6,200 nucleotides of DNA from DATECU01 sp035286745 (GCA_035286745.1 DATECU010000292.1:1-6200), one strand, 5' to 3'. Counted from the first letter of the stretch, positions 1 to 6,068 are shown. Program-made: numbers and translations. The notes: generated by a model not told the origin, from the sequence alone.

Positions 1-36
1 TGTGGCCCGACCCCTCCTCGAGCCGTATTATTCCTA

Positions 37-74
37 GCGCGGCTCCGCTGCAACCGAAAGTGGCGCAGCCGCGC
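37..74. repeat. GC-rich inverted repeat (possible stem-loop)
   Basis: GCGCGGCT at 37-44 is the exact reverse complement of AGCCGCGC at 67-74, with 22 nt between the arms, so an 8-bp GC stem can form on either strand. No run of T follows on the plus strand, and none on the minus strand, where the continuation reads CTAGGAATAATACGG. A classical intrinsic terminator is therefore not supported. It could be a hairpin at the end of the cstA-ybdD transcript, or of a gene lying to the left of the window. No coding region is visible between 1 and 148. Confidence 0.35.
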
Positions 75-102
75 GTCGAGAGTCGAGAGTCAAGAGTCGA
101 GA
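75..102. repeat. Tandem heptamer array, GTCGAGA x4
   Basis: Four consecutive 7-nt units are present: GTCGAGA (75-81), GTCGAGA (82-88), GTCAAGA (89-95) and GTCGAGA (96-102). The array is followed by AACGACGG at 103-110. One base differs among the 28. CGAGAA (99-104) can pair with TTCTCG (133-138). The 7-nt period and the trailing ACGG resemble the heptad-built element that begins at 149, so the two may be related. This is a short tandem repeat in non-coding DNA; I see no sign that it is translated. Confidence 0.8.
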
Positions 103-148
103 AACGACGGACTTCTTCGCGCGCCGCGACGATTCTCGGGAGTAGTAG

Positions 149-303
149 ATCAGCGTTCAGCAGTCAGCTACGGCAGGGTATGCCGCGCTCCAACGTCTCG
201 CCGCTGGTCGTAGCTGAAAGCCGACGCTGACGGCTCCGCATCCCCGACCTCTCGCCGCCAGCCGTGGCTGAACGCCGATCGCTGTCCGCTGATCGCTACC
301 GAT
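149..303 (-). repeat. Heptad-repeat structured element, copy 1 (3' of ybdD)
   Basis: This non-coding element has three arms built from 7-nt units. The left arm (149-173) reads ATCAGCG TTCAGCA GTCAGCT and ends in ACGG. The middle arm (209-238) starts CGT AGCTGAA and carries inverse units. The right arm (262-303) reads CCGT then GGCTGAA, CGCCGAT, CGCTGTC, CGCTGAT, CGCTACC and GAT. Left and middle arms pair perfectly over 9 bp (164-172 with 209-217). The stretch 248-303 matches 3106-3161 at 50 of 56 positions by my count. The element begins 7 nt after the ybdD stop when read along the minus strand, so it probably lies in the 3' untranslated region of the cstA-ybdD transcript. A role in transcript ending or stability is inference. 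Confidence 0.75.
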
Positions 304-310
304 ACGATCC

Positions 311-493
311 TCAGCAACAGCGGCTGATGCGGTTGTAGCGGCGCTCCAGCGAGTCCAGGTAGAAGTCGCAACGGGAGAGAGCGCTGGGGCCCCAGCGTTC
401 GGCGTAGACCTCGTAGGCGCGATCCCCCGACACCTCGCGCAGGAAGTGCCAGGCTCGGGTGAGCGCGCGGCGGCAGAGAGCCAGCAGCGACAC
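311..493 (-). CDS. ybdD: YbdD/YjiX-family small protein, CstA partner
   Basis: This 60-residue protein belongs to the YbdD/YjiX (DUF466) family, the small proteins encoded directly after the pyruvate transporters CstA and BtsT in Escherichia coli. The E. coli YbdD is about 65 residues. Family hallmarks visible here are the Y-x-x-Y region (residues 27-30), an aromatic/Arg-rich stretch with RRY at 51-53, and the invariant C-terminal Arg-Cys-Cys (58-60). The start is GTG at 493-491, only 2 nt after the cstA TAG, with a GAGGCGGGG ribosome-binding stretch inside the end of cstA; no usable start lies just upstream in this frame. The layout implies translational coupling. The family is thought to be needed for activity of the partner transporter; that this copy does so is inferred from linkage. 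The heptad-repeat element starts 7 nt beyond its stop. Confidence 0.9.
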   Translation of the reverse strand: MSLLALCRRALTRAWHFLREVSGDRAYEVYAERWGPSALSRCDFYLDSLERRYNRISRCC

Positions 494-495
494 GC

Positions 496-2559
496 CTACC
501 CCGCCTCGGCCCAGTCGGTGCGCACGTAGGGGGATTCCTGAACGCGGGCGAGCTTCCGCCCTGCCAGGATGCGGTACCACTCCAGGGCCGCCTCCAGCAG
601 CAAGACCAGAATCAGAGCGGCAAACAGCGCAGTGACGGCGGCGTCGAGCCGGTTGTTGAAGATGAGCCGGTGGGTGTCGGCGATCTTGGCGGCGGGAACC
701 GCACCGGAGCCGATCTTCTCGGTCAGCACGCGGGCCTGGGACAGGAAGCCGATGCGGGGGTCGGAATGGAGGACCTTCTGGTAGGCGCCGGTCATGGTGA
801 CGGTTACCAGCCAGACGGTAGGCAAGACGGTGACCCAGGCCAGCCGAGCCTTCCCCATCTTGATGAGGATGGTGGTGGCCACCACCAGGGCCACCGAGGC
901 CAGGAGCTGGTTGGCGATGCCGAAGAGCGGCCACAGCGAGTTGATGCCACCCAGCGGATCCATCACACCCTGGTACAGGAAGTAACCCCAGGCGCCGACG
1001 ATGAGGGCGCTGGTTCCCAGAATGCCGGGGTACCACCCGGTGCGGCCCAGCGGCTTCCACAGGTGGCCCAGCAGCTCCTGCACCATGAAGCGGCCCACCC
1101 GGGTTCCCGCATCCAGCACGGTCAGGATGAAGAGGGCCTCGAACATGATGGCGAAGTGGTACCAGATGCCGAGCAAGCGCTCGCCGCCGATGGTGCCGGA
1201 GAAGATCTGGGCCATGCCTACCGCGAGCGAGGGCGCACCGCCGGTGCGGTTCATGAGCGTCTCCTCGCCCACTCTTCGCGCCAGGTCCTCCATGGTGGCG
1301 GCATCCACCGGAAAGCCCCAGGAGCTGATCTTGGCGGTGGCCTCGACGGTGGTGGTACCCACGATGCCGGCGGGGCTGTTGATAGCGAAGTAGACGCCGG
1401 GGGGCAGGGCGCAGGCGGCCACCATGGCCATGATGCCGACGAAGGACTCCATCAGCATCGAACCGTAGCCCACCAAACGCGCGTGCCCCTCGCGCATCAA
1501 GAGCTTGGGTGTGGTGCCCGACGAGATCAGCGCGTGGAAGCCGCTGACGGCGCCGCAGGCGATGGTGATGAAGCAGAAGGGGAAGATCTTGCCGGCGAAC
1601 ACGGGGCCGCTGCCGTCCACAAAACGCGTGAGAGCCGGCATGTGGATGGCGGGCTGGACCAGCAGAATGCCCCCGGCCAGGGCGACGATGGCTCCGACCT
1701 TGATGAAAGCCGACAGGTAGTCGCGGGGCGCCAAGAGCAACCACACCGGCAGGGCCGAGGCGGCGAAGCCGTAGACGATGACGGCCACCGCCAGCGCCGG
1801 CCCGCTGAGGGTGAAGACGGCGGCCCACTGCGGCGACTCGGCCACCCACTGCCCGGCCACCACGCTGCCCACGATGAGAGCGAAGCCGAGGGCCGAGGCC
1901 TCCAGCACGCGACCCGGACGCAGATAACGCATGTAGATACCGACCAGCATGGCGATGGGGACGGTCATGGCCAGGGTGGAGGTGCCCCAGGGCGAGGCCT
2001 TCAGGGCATTCACCACCACCAGCGCCACCACCGCCAGCAGGATGATCATGATGGCGAGCACGGCCAGCAGTGCTATCCAGCCCCCACGCCGGCTGACCTC
2101 TTCGCGGGCCATCTGCCCCAGCGACTTGCCGTCGCGGCGGATGGAGCAGAAGAGGATGACGAAGTCCTGCACGCAACCGCCCAGGACCGCGCCCACGATC
2201 AGCCACAAGGTCCCGGGCAAGTAGCCGAACTGTGCGGCCAGCGTCGGTCCCACCAGCGGGCCGGGGCCGGCGATGGCGGCGAAGTGATGGCCCAGCACCA
2301 CCCACTTGTTGGTGGGCACGAAGTCGCGGCCATCGTTCAGGCGCTCGGCGGGAGTGGCCCTGGTGTTGTCGAGGCACAGCACTTTGGCGGCCAGGAAGGC
2401 GGAGTAGAAGCGGTAGGCGACCAGGTACGTGCAAGCGGCGGCCACCACGAAGAAGACGCCGGACGGCGGCTCCCCGCGCGAGAGGGCAATGGCGGAGAGG
2501 GCCCCAGCACCGAGCAGGGCCACCCCGGTCCAGAGCAGGATCTTGAGAATGGGTTTCAC
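496..2559 (-). CDS. cstA: Carbon starvation protein A (CstA), pyruvate transporter family
   Basis: This is a polytopic inner-membrane transporter of the CstA family, about 687 residues against about 701 in Escherichia coli, where CstA imports pyruvate (and was earlier linked to peptides) in carbon-starved cells. Conserved blocks are intact: GHHFAAIAGPGPLVGP (90-105), APRDYLS (277-283), GFHALISSGTTPK (340-352), WYHFAIMFEALFILT (466-480), WPLFGIANQ (543-551) and FNNRLDA (634-640). Many hydrophobic segments run through the full length, so the gene looks complete and functional. I place the start at GTG 2559-2557 because the protein then begins in register with E. coli CstA, with a Lys near the N terminus followed by the first membrane helix. 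No ribosome binding site precedes that GTG. TTG at 2622 has AGGAAGG 9 nt upstream and would add 21 residues. ybdD follows in the same operon. Confidence 0.95.
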   Translation of the reverse strand: MKPILKILLWTGVALLGAGALSAIALSRGEPPSGVFFVVAAACTYLVAYRFYSAFLAAKVLCLDNTRATPAERLNDGRDFVPTNKWVVLGHHFAAIAGPGPLVGPTLAAQFGYLPGTLWLIVGAVLGGCVQDFVILFCSIRRDGKSLGQMAREEVSRRGGWIALLAVLAIMIILLAVVALVVVNALKASPWGTSTLAMTVPIAMLVGIYMRYLRPGRVLEASALGFALIVGSVVAGQWVAESPQWAAVFTLSGPALAVAVIVYGFAASALPVWLLLAPRDYLSAFIKVGAIVALAGGILLVQPAIHMPALTRFVDGSGPVFAGKIFPFCFITIACGAVSGFHALISSGTTPKLLMREGHARLVGYGSMLMESFVGIMAMVAACALPPGVYFAINSPAGIVGTTTVEATAKISSWGFPVDAATMEDLARRVGEETLMNRTGGAPSLAVGMAQIFSGTIGGERLLGIWYHFAIMFEALFILTVLDAGTRVGRFMVQELLGHLWKPLGRTGWYPGILGTSALIVGAWGYFLYQGVMDPLGGINSLWPLFGIANQLLASVALVVATTILIKMGKARLAWVTVLPTVWLVTVTMTGAYQKVLHSDPRIGFLSQARVLTEKIGSGAVPAAKIADTHRLIFNNRLDAAVTALFAALILVLLLEAALEWYRILAGRKLARVQESPYVRTDWAEAG

Positions 2560-2747
2560 GAGGCGAGACGTTAGCGCGAAGCGGGCAGGAGGAGCAAGGG
2601 GAGGACCTCGATCCACGTTCAAGAAAAGAAACCTTCCTGTCTCGGCTGTCGTCTTAGACCAAGAGGCAGGTCCCTGGGCGCCGCGGACGGGGGCGAACGG
2701 CGGCGTTCGAGGTGGTCGCCCGGGGCCACATCGATCGAGGAGCGCCC
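2560..2747. promoter_or_regulatory. cstA / Fis-like divergent regulatory region with 16-bp dyad
   Basis: This 188-bp region must carry the start signals for cstA leftward and the Fis-type gene rightward. CGAACG (2694-2699) and CGTTCG (2704-2709) form a perfect 6-bp inverted repeat around GCGG, a reasonable size for an operator of a dimeric regulator. A smaller dyad, GTCT-T-AGAC, lies at 2651-2659. For cstA, a purine-rich AGGAAGG (minus strand, about 2632-2638) precedes an alternative TTG start at 2622. For the rightward gene, GAGGAG (2737-2742) is a good ribosome binding site 5 nt before the ATG at 2748. I find no convincing sigma-70 or sigma-54 promoter boxes on either strand. That the dyad is an operator is inference. 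Confidence 0.4.
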
Positions 2748-2981
2748 ATGCTTGAAGAGCCCTGGACCCGGGTTGAGCCCCCCACCACCCTCAAGACCAT
2801 GCTCGACGCCTACGAGCGACGGATCATCGCATCGGCCCTGGCTGCCACCGCCGGCAACCAGCGCCGCGCCGCCGCCTCGCTGGGCCTGCTGCCCACCACG
2901 CTGCACGAGAAGATGAAGCGGCTGGGCCTGCTCCGGCGGCAGGCCTTGCGAGAGACGGAGCTGGTCGAGGCGGTTCAGTAA
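2748..2981 (+). CDS. Stand-alone Fis-type helix-turn-helix protein
   Basis: This 77-residue protein consists of little more than a Fis/NtrC-type DNA-binding domain (HTH_8). A helix around residues 15-34 (LKTMLDAYERRIIASALAAT) is followed by the helix-turn-helix GNQRRAAASLGL (36-47) and recognition helix PTTLHEKMKRLGL (49-61). This parallels the GNQTRAA...TLRKKLKKYG pattern of Escherichia coli Fis (98 residues) and the C terminus of sigma-54 activators. No receiver or AAA+ ATPase domain is attached, and neither fits in the gap upstream. The ATG at 2748 is chosen because GAGGAG lies 5 nt before it; GTG at 2712 would add 12 residues. The gene diverges from cstA and converges on the response regulator gene. 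It probably binds DNA as a dimer; regulation of cstA is inferred from position only. Confidence 0.82.
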   Translation: MLEEPWTRVEPPTTLKTMLDAYERRIIASALAATAGNQRRAAASLGLLPTTLHEKMKRLGLLRRQALRETELVEAVQ

Positions 2982-3012
2982 GAGGCGAACGGCAGCAGTC
3001 GGAGCCGCGGCA

Positions 3013-3161
3013 ATCAGCGCTCAGCACTCAGCACTCAGCTACGGAAAGGCCCCGAGGCTGGGATGGGATGCCGCTGAACGCGGACGGCTCTTCGCTGACC
3101 GCTCGCCTCTCGCCCCTTGCCGTGGCTGAATGCTGATCGCTGTCCGCTGATCGCTGCCGAT
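3013..3161 (-). repeat. Heptad-repeat structured element, copy 2 (3' of response regulator)
   Basis: This is a second copy of the element at 149-303, with the same order of arms. The left arm (3013-3044) reads ATCAGCG CTCAGCA CTCAGCA CTCAGCT ACGG, one unit longer than in copy 1. The middle arm (3072-3106) has inverse heptads CGCTGAA, CGCGGAC, GGCTCTT, CGCTGAC, CGCTCGC. The right arm (3120-3161) reads CCGT GGCTGAA TGCTGAT CGCTGTC CGCTGAT CGCTGCC GAT. The left tip CAGCTACGG (3036-3044) pairs with CCGTGGCTG (3120-3128) with one mismatch on this strand, which becomes a G-U pair in one of the two possible RNAs. It starts 14 nt after the response regulator stop on the minus strand and 31 nt after the Fis-type gene stop on the plus strand. 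It could serve as a two-way transcript end; no T-run is seen. Confidence 0.75.
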
Positions 3162-3175
3162 TCGTCGACCGCCTC

Positions 3176-4456
3176 TCAGCGCTCGGCCTGCTCCCCGGCC
3201 GCGGTCCGGTTGGCCTCGTCCAGGCGGCGGCAGGCCTCGAGCAGCACGCCATCGAAGCTCCGGCCCAGCGGCACCCCTTCACCAGGTTCCCCCGGCTCGA
3301 ACCGGAAGTGGCCCTGGGTCCACCCCACGAAAGCGAACAGGGCGTCCGCGCCCTGGGCCCCGTCACAATCGGCCCCCACGATCTCGCCGGATCGAAAGCG
3401 CACGCGCGCCGGGCGTGCCCCTTCGAGCGCGGTCAGGACGCCGGTGAGCCGGGAGAGGTGGCACATCTGCAGGATCCCGGGGACGCCGATCATGGCCAGT
3501 TCCCCTTCCATCCCCGGGCCCTTGCGGCCCCGGACCCGAAGGTCCGCGTACTTCTTCATCAGGAGCTGGATGCGAATCAGCAGCTCGCGCACCGAGGTTT
3601 GCTTGGAGAGGAAGTCGTCGGCCCCCATCTCCAGGGCCCGATAGCGCTGGCGGTAGTCGTCGAGACCGGAGAGGAACAGGAGAGGCGTCTGACGAATGAG
3701 GCTGTGGCTGCGCACCTTGCGACAGAACTCCAGGCCCCCGGCTCCCGGCATGCGAATGTCGGTGAGGATCAGCCAGGGCCGCCGGTCGAGGGCCATCTCC
3801 AGGCCCTCTTCCCCGTCTCCAGCCTCGTGGACGGTGAAGCCGGCGGCACGGAACACCCGTCCCAGGAAGGCCCGGAAGCTGGGATTGTCGTCCACCAGCA
3901 GCACGTCGCGCAGCACCTCGGGGAAGCCCTCGAAGCTGGGCATGCCCCCGCCCTGGGATAGCTCCCCCGGATCGTCGGCCAAGGCGTCCTGCCCCGCGCC
4001 CCCGACGTCCTCGGGCTCGGCTTCGCCAGCCGCCTCCTCGAGGTCACCGGCTTCGGGCAGGAGGCTCCCCCGCCGGGCCAGGCCGTCGAAGATCCGCTCG
4101 ATGCGCTTCTGGAGCGTGTCCCGGCTGAAGGGTTTGGTGATGTAGTCCACCACACCGGCTCGGAAGGCCCGCATCCTCTCGGAGAAGTCGCGGTGGGCGG
4201 AGAGAAAGACCACCGGCGTGGCCGCCGAGTCAGCGTCGAGTTGGAGCGAACGCAGAACGGCGTAACCGTCCATGCCCGGCATGGCGATGTCGCAGATCAC
4301 GAGATCGGGCCGCTGCTCCCGAGCCAGATCGGCGACGTCCTCGGGCTCTCCGGTGTCGATGACGCGATACCCGGCGCCTTCCAACATCAGCCGCAGGATC
4401 CGGCGGACGTCACCCTCGTCCTCGACCACCAGGACCGTCCGCTGCCCCTCGGTCAT
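3176..4456 (-). CDS. Dual-receiver response regulator with DUF4388/PATAN output domain
   Basis: This 426-residue cytoplasmic signalling protein has two receiver domains and a C-terminal DUF4388 (PATAN) domain. REC1 (about 7-125) has acidic residues E12-D13, phosphoacceptor D56 in VICDIAMPGMDG, S86 and K108 followed by Pro. An acidic, flexible linker (about 131-180) follows. REC2 (about 184-302) has D189-D190, phosphoacceptor D233 in LTDIRMPG, S263 and K285, but reads SKQT where KP is usual. The PATAN-like region (about 316-388) runs from MEGELAMIGVPGILQM to the GHFRFEPG strand. There is no DNA-binding domain, so output is probably by protein contact; PATAN domains are associated with motility and surface-behaviour regulators in cyanobacteria and myxobacteria. 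The ATG at 4456-4454 overlaps the stop of the upstream gene (ATGA), showing translational coupling. No histidine kinase is nearby, so its partner is unknown. Confidence 0.9.
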   Translation of the reverse strand: MTEGQRTVLVVEDEGDVRRILRLMLEGAGYRVIDTGEPEDVADLAREQRPDLVICDIAMPGMDGYAVLRSLQLDADSAATPVVFLSAHRDFSERMRAFRAGVVDYITKPFSRDTLQKRIERIFDGLARRGSLLPEAGDLEEAAGEAEPEDVGGAGQDALADDPGELSQGGGMPSFEGFPEVLRDVLLVDDNPSFRAFLGRVFRAAGFTVHEAGDGEEGLEMALDRRPWLILTDIRMPGAGGLEFCRKVRSHSLIRQTPLLFLSGLDDYRQRYRALEMGADDFLSKQTSVRELLIRIQLLMKKYADLRVRGRKGPGMEGELAMIGVPGILQMCHLSRLTGVLTALEGARPARVRFRSGEIVGADCDGAQGADALFAFVGWTQGHFRFEPGEPGEGVPLGRSFDGVLLEACRRLDEANRTAAGEQAER

Positions 4457-5091
4457 GGTCGTTTGGTTTCCCGGCCGGCCTCCGAGCCCAGCCTGGCCGC
4501 CAGCGGGCGGGGCGCCTGAGCCAGAACCAGCCGAGTCCCGGGGCCGGCCTGGACCAGGTCGGCGGGCAGCCTCAGCTCCACCCATTCGCCATGGCGGGAG
4601 AGCCGGCCCGGCTCCGCCTGGTCGTCGGCTCGCCAAACGGTTCGCCGGCGGCCTTCAGGGGACAGGGAGACCAGGGTCGCCGCCAGCAGCGACTCCGCCG
4701 GCCGTTCTTCCTCAGGGTCCTCGCCGACACTGATCGCCCCCACCTCGAGGCGCTGCTCGGAGCCGGTCAAGAGGTCGTCGGGCCCGGCCTGGTAGCCGGT
4801 GCGCCGGTTGTCGTCCGTGTCCATGTAGAGCACGGCCCGCAGGCGTCCGGAGACCGGCGTGCCGTCGGGCAGCGCCACCGCCTCGCGCAGGGGCCGGTCG
4901 AAGGTGAGGCGCAAGACGAGATCCCCGCGATCGAAAGCGGCGTGAACCTCGACCACCTGCGCCTCGGGACCCGGCGCAGCGCTGCCCTGAACTTGGAGCA
5001 GCGGCGGTCGAGCGCCCCAGTAGAAAAGAGGCCTGCCCTCGCTGGACGGGCGCGGGGCAACCGCCAGAAGAGCCAGGGCCAGCACCCACAT
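4453..5091 (-). CDS. Exported protein of unknown function, DOMON/CBM9-like fold suspected
   Basis: I do not recognise this 212-residue protein. A short hydrophobic N terminus (MWVLALALLAVA, 1-12) followed by polar residues looks like a signal peptide, though its n-region lacks Lys/Arg. There is no lipobox and no cysteine anywhere. The body alternates beta-like strands: VVEVHAAFDRGDLVLRLTF (46-64) and RLRAVLYMDTDDNRRTGY (83-100), then RLEVGAISVG (114-123) and WVELRLPADLV (170-180). The Asp/Asn-rich DTDDNRRTG loop after a strand resembles the calcium-type loops of DOMON-like and CBM9-like sandwiches; this is a fold guess. An in-frame TAG at 5103-5101 stands just before the ATG at 5091, so the start cannot lie further upstream (GTG 5085 is the only near alternative). 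It overlaps the response regulator start by 4 nt, so the two are co-expressed. Confidence 0.75.
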   Translation of the reverse strand: MWVLALALLAVAPRPSSEGRPLFYWGARPPLLQVQGSAAPGPEAQVVEVHAAFDRGDLVLRLTFDRPLREAVALPDGTPVSGRLRAVLYMDTDDNRRTGYQAGPDDLLTGSEQRLEVGAISVGEDPEEERPAESLLAATLVSLSPEGRRRTVWRADDQAEPGRLSRHGEWVELRLPADLVQAGPGTRLVLAQAPRPLAARLGSEAGRETKRP

Positions 5092-5137
5092 CGCCCAAGC
5101 CTATCACCGAAGATCGGGCGTGCTATCCTCGCCGGTC
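5092..5137. promoter_or_regulatory. Short divergent promoter region, possible leaderless starts
   Basis: Only 46 bp separate the ATG of the leftward exported-protein gene (5091) from the ATG of the rightward amidohydrolase (5138). Rightward, TGCTATCCT at 5121-5129 looks like an extended -10 box (TATCCT at 5124-5129) placed 8 nt before the ATG. Leftward, the minus strand has TGATAGGCT with TAGGCT 6 nt before its ATG. Neither start has a clear Shine-Dalgarno sequence. These TANNNT boxes at -6 to -8 would fit leaderless transcripts on both sides. No matching -35 boxes are evident, so the promoter call is tentative. Confidence 0.35.
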
Positions 5138-5986
5138 ATGCCAGTCTTCGATGCCCACATCCACGTCCAGCCCTGGTGGGAGCTGACGCCGGCCATGCTG
5201 GAGGTGATGACCCGGGGCCGGACCGACACCGAGGAACTGCTCGAGCTCATGAAGAGTCCGGAACAGCTCCTCCGCAAGATGGACGCCGACGGCATCGAGC
5301 GAACGGTGCTGGTCAACTATCCCAGCCCCGACATGCTCGGCTTCACCGAACGGGTCAACGACTACGTGGCCGAGTACTGCGGGGCCGATCCCTCCCGGCT
5401 GATCGCGATGGGCGGCGTGCATCCCCGCTTCACCAAGGACGCGGGGGCCGAAGTCCGACGGGCAGCGGAGCTGGGCGTCAGGGCCCTCAAGGTCCACCCG
5501 CCCCACATGGGAATCGCACCCAACGAATACCTCCGGGGGCTGGACGCCCTGCGGTCCATCTACCAGGAGGCCGAGCGCCTCCGCTTGCCGGTGATGATCC
5601 ACACCGGAACCTCGATCTTCCCGGGCGCCCGCAGCCGCTGCGGCGAGCCGATGGCGGTGGACGACGTCGCCGTCGACTTCCCCGATCTCACCATCGTGAT
5701 GGCCCACGGGGGGCGGCCACTGTGGATGGACCAGGCGTTCTTCCTGGTGCGCCGCTTCCCCAACGTCTTCATGGACGTCTCCAGCATCCCGCCCAAAGCG
5801 GTGCTCCGCTACTTCCCGCGACTGCTGGAGATCGCCGACAAGGTCCTCTACGGCAGCGACTGGCCGGGGCCGGGCGTGAAGAGCTTGGCGGGCAGTCGGC
5901 GGGAGTTCGAGGCTCTGGACCTTCCTCCTGACGTTATGCGCAAGCTGCTCTGGGACAACGCCTGCCGGGTGTTCGGCGGCTCCTGA
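5138..5986 (+). CDS. Amidohydrolase-2 family metal-dependent hydrolase
   Basis: This 282-residue protein is a complete TIM-barrel hydrolase of the amidohydrolase-2 family (the COG2159 / ACMSD-like group), probably cytoplasmic. Expected metal and catalytic residues are present: D5-A-H7-I-H9 at the end of strand 1, K118 in ALKVHP, H155 in MIHTG, H190 in MAHGG and D241 in YGSDWP. This pattern supports a Zn-type mononuclear site used for hydrolysis or decarboxylation. The substrate cannot be told from sequence, and no neighbouring catabolic gene points to one. The ATG at 5138 is preferred because it starts directly at the PVFDAHIHV strand; GTG at 5120 would add six residues. The start lacks a ribosome binding site. 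The gene diverges from the exported-protein operon, and an unrecognised gene follows 82 nt downstream. Confidence 0.9.
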   Translation: MPVFDAHIHVQPWWELTPAMLEVMTRGRTDTEELLELMKSPEQLLRKMDADGIERTVLVNYPSPDMLGFTERVNDYVAEYCGADPSRLIAMGGVHPRFTKDAGAEVRRAAELGVRALKVHPPHMGIAPNEYLRGLDALRSIYQEAERLRLPVMIHTGTSIFPGARSRCGEPMAVDDVAVDFPDLTIVMAHGGRPLWMDQAFFLVRRFPNVFMDVSSIPPKAVLRYFPRLLEIADKVLYGSDWPGPGVKSLAGSRREFEALDLPPDVMRKLLWDNACRVFGGS

Positions 5987-5989
5987 CCG

Positions 5990-6038
5990 GCATCCTAGGG
6001 TACGCCTCGACGTCGCCCCCGGGGTCGTGCCAGGATGC
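5990..6038. repeat. Inverted repeat between amidohydrolase and next gene
   Basis: GCATCCT (5990-5996) and AGGATGC (6032-6038) are exact reverse complements, and the interval between them contains the palindrome CCCCGGGG (6017-6024). A large nested hairpin could form 4 nt after the amidohydrolase stop. No T-run follows, so a factor-independent terminator is not demonstrated. It may be chance in GC-rich DNA or a weak transcript-end structure. Confidence 0.3.
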
Positions 6039-6068
6039 GCCACGCCAATCCCGTTCTGAGGAGGAGAG

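Noticed and set aside
20..100. tRNA or small RNA gene
   Set aside because: The 37-74 dyad does not fit a cloverleaf; no T-loop GGTTCRA-type sequence or acceptor stem was found.
75..303. CRISPR array
   Set aside because: The repeats are 7 nt long and contiguous, with no 24-37 nt repeats separated by unique spacers, and no cas genes are present.
494..2434. Minus-strand open frame running through cstA in another frame and joining ybdD
   Set aside because: Only its last 60 codons (311-493) are a real gene. The upstream part is Arg/His/Gly/Pro-rich shadow sequence over cstA.
670..2574. Long plus-strand open frame (634 codons) opposite cstA
   Set aside because: Its translation is rich in Gly, His, Gln, Asp and Glu with no domain or membrane pattern, as expected from the complement of a GC-rich membrane protein gene. 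The opposite strand encodes an unmistakable CstA.
2640..2700. Sigma-54 promoter for the cstA or Fis-like gene
   Set aside because: I looked for GG-N10-GC with TGGCAC/TTGC context on both strands. The nearest match has the wrong spacing.
2692..2992. Direct repeat GGCGAACGGC at 2692-2701 and 2983-2992 flanking the Fis-like gene
   Set aside because: Only 10 nt are shared, with no extension on either side and no target-site duplication pattern; chance is likely in DNA of this composition.
4591..5931. Plus-strand open frame of 446 codons spanning the exported-protein gene and the amidohydrolase
   Set aside because: It is out of frame with the amidohydrolase, whose metal-binding motifs are all intact, and its composition is low-complexity.
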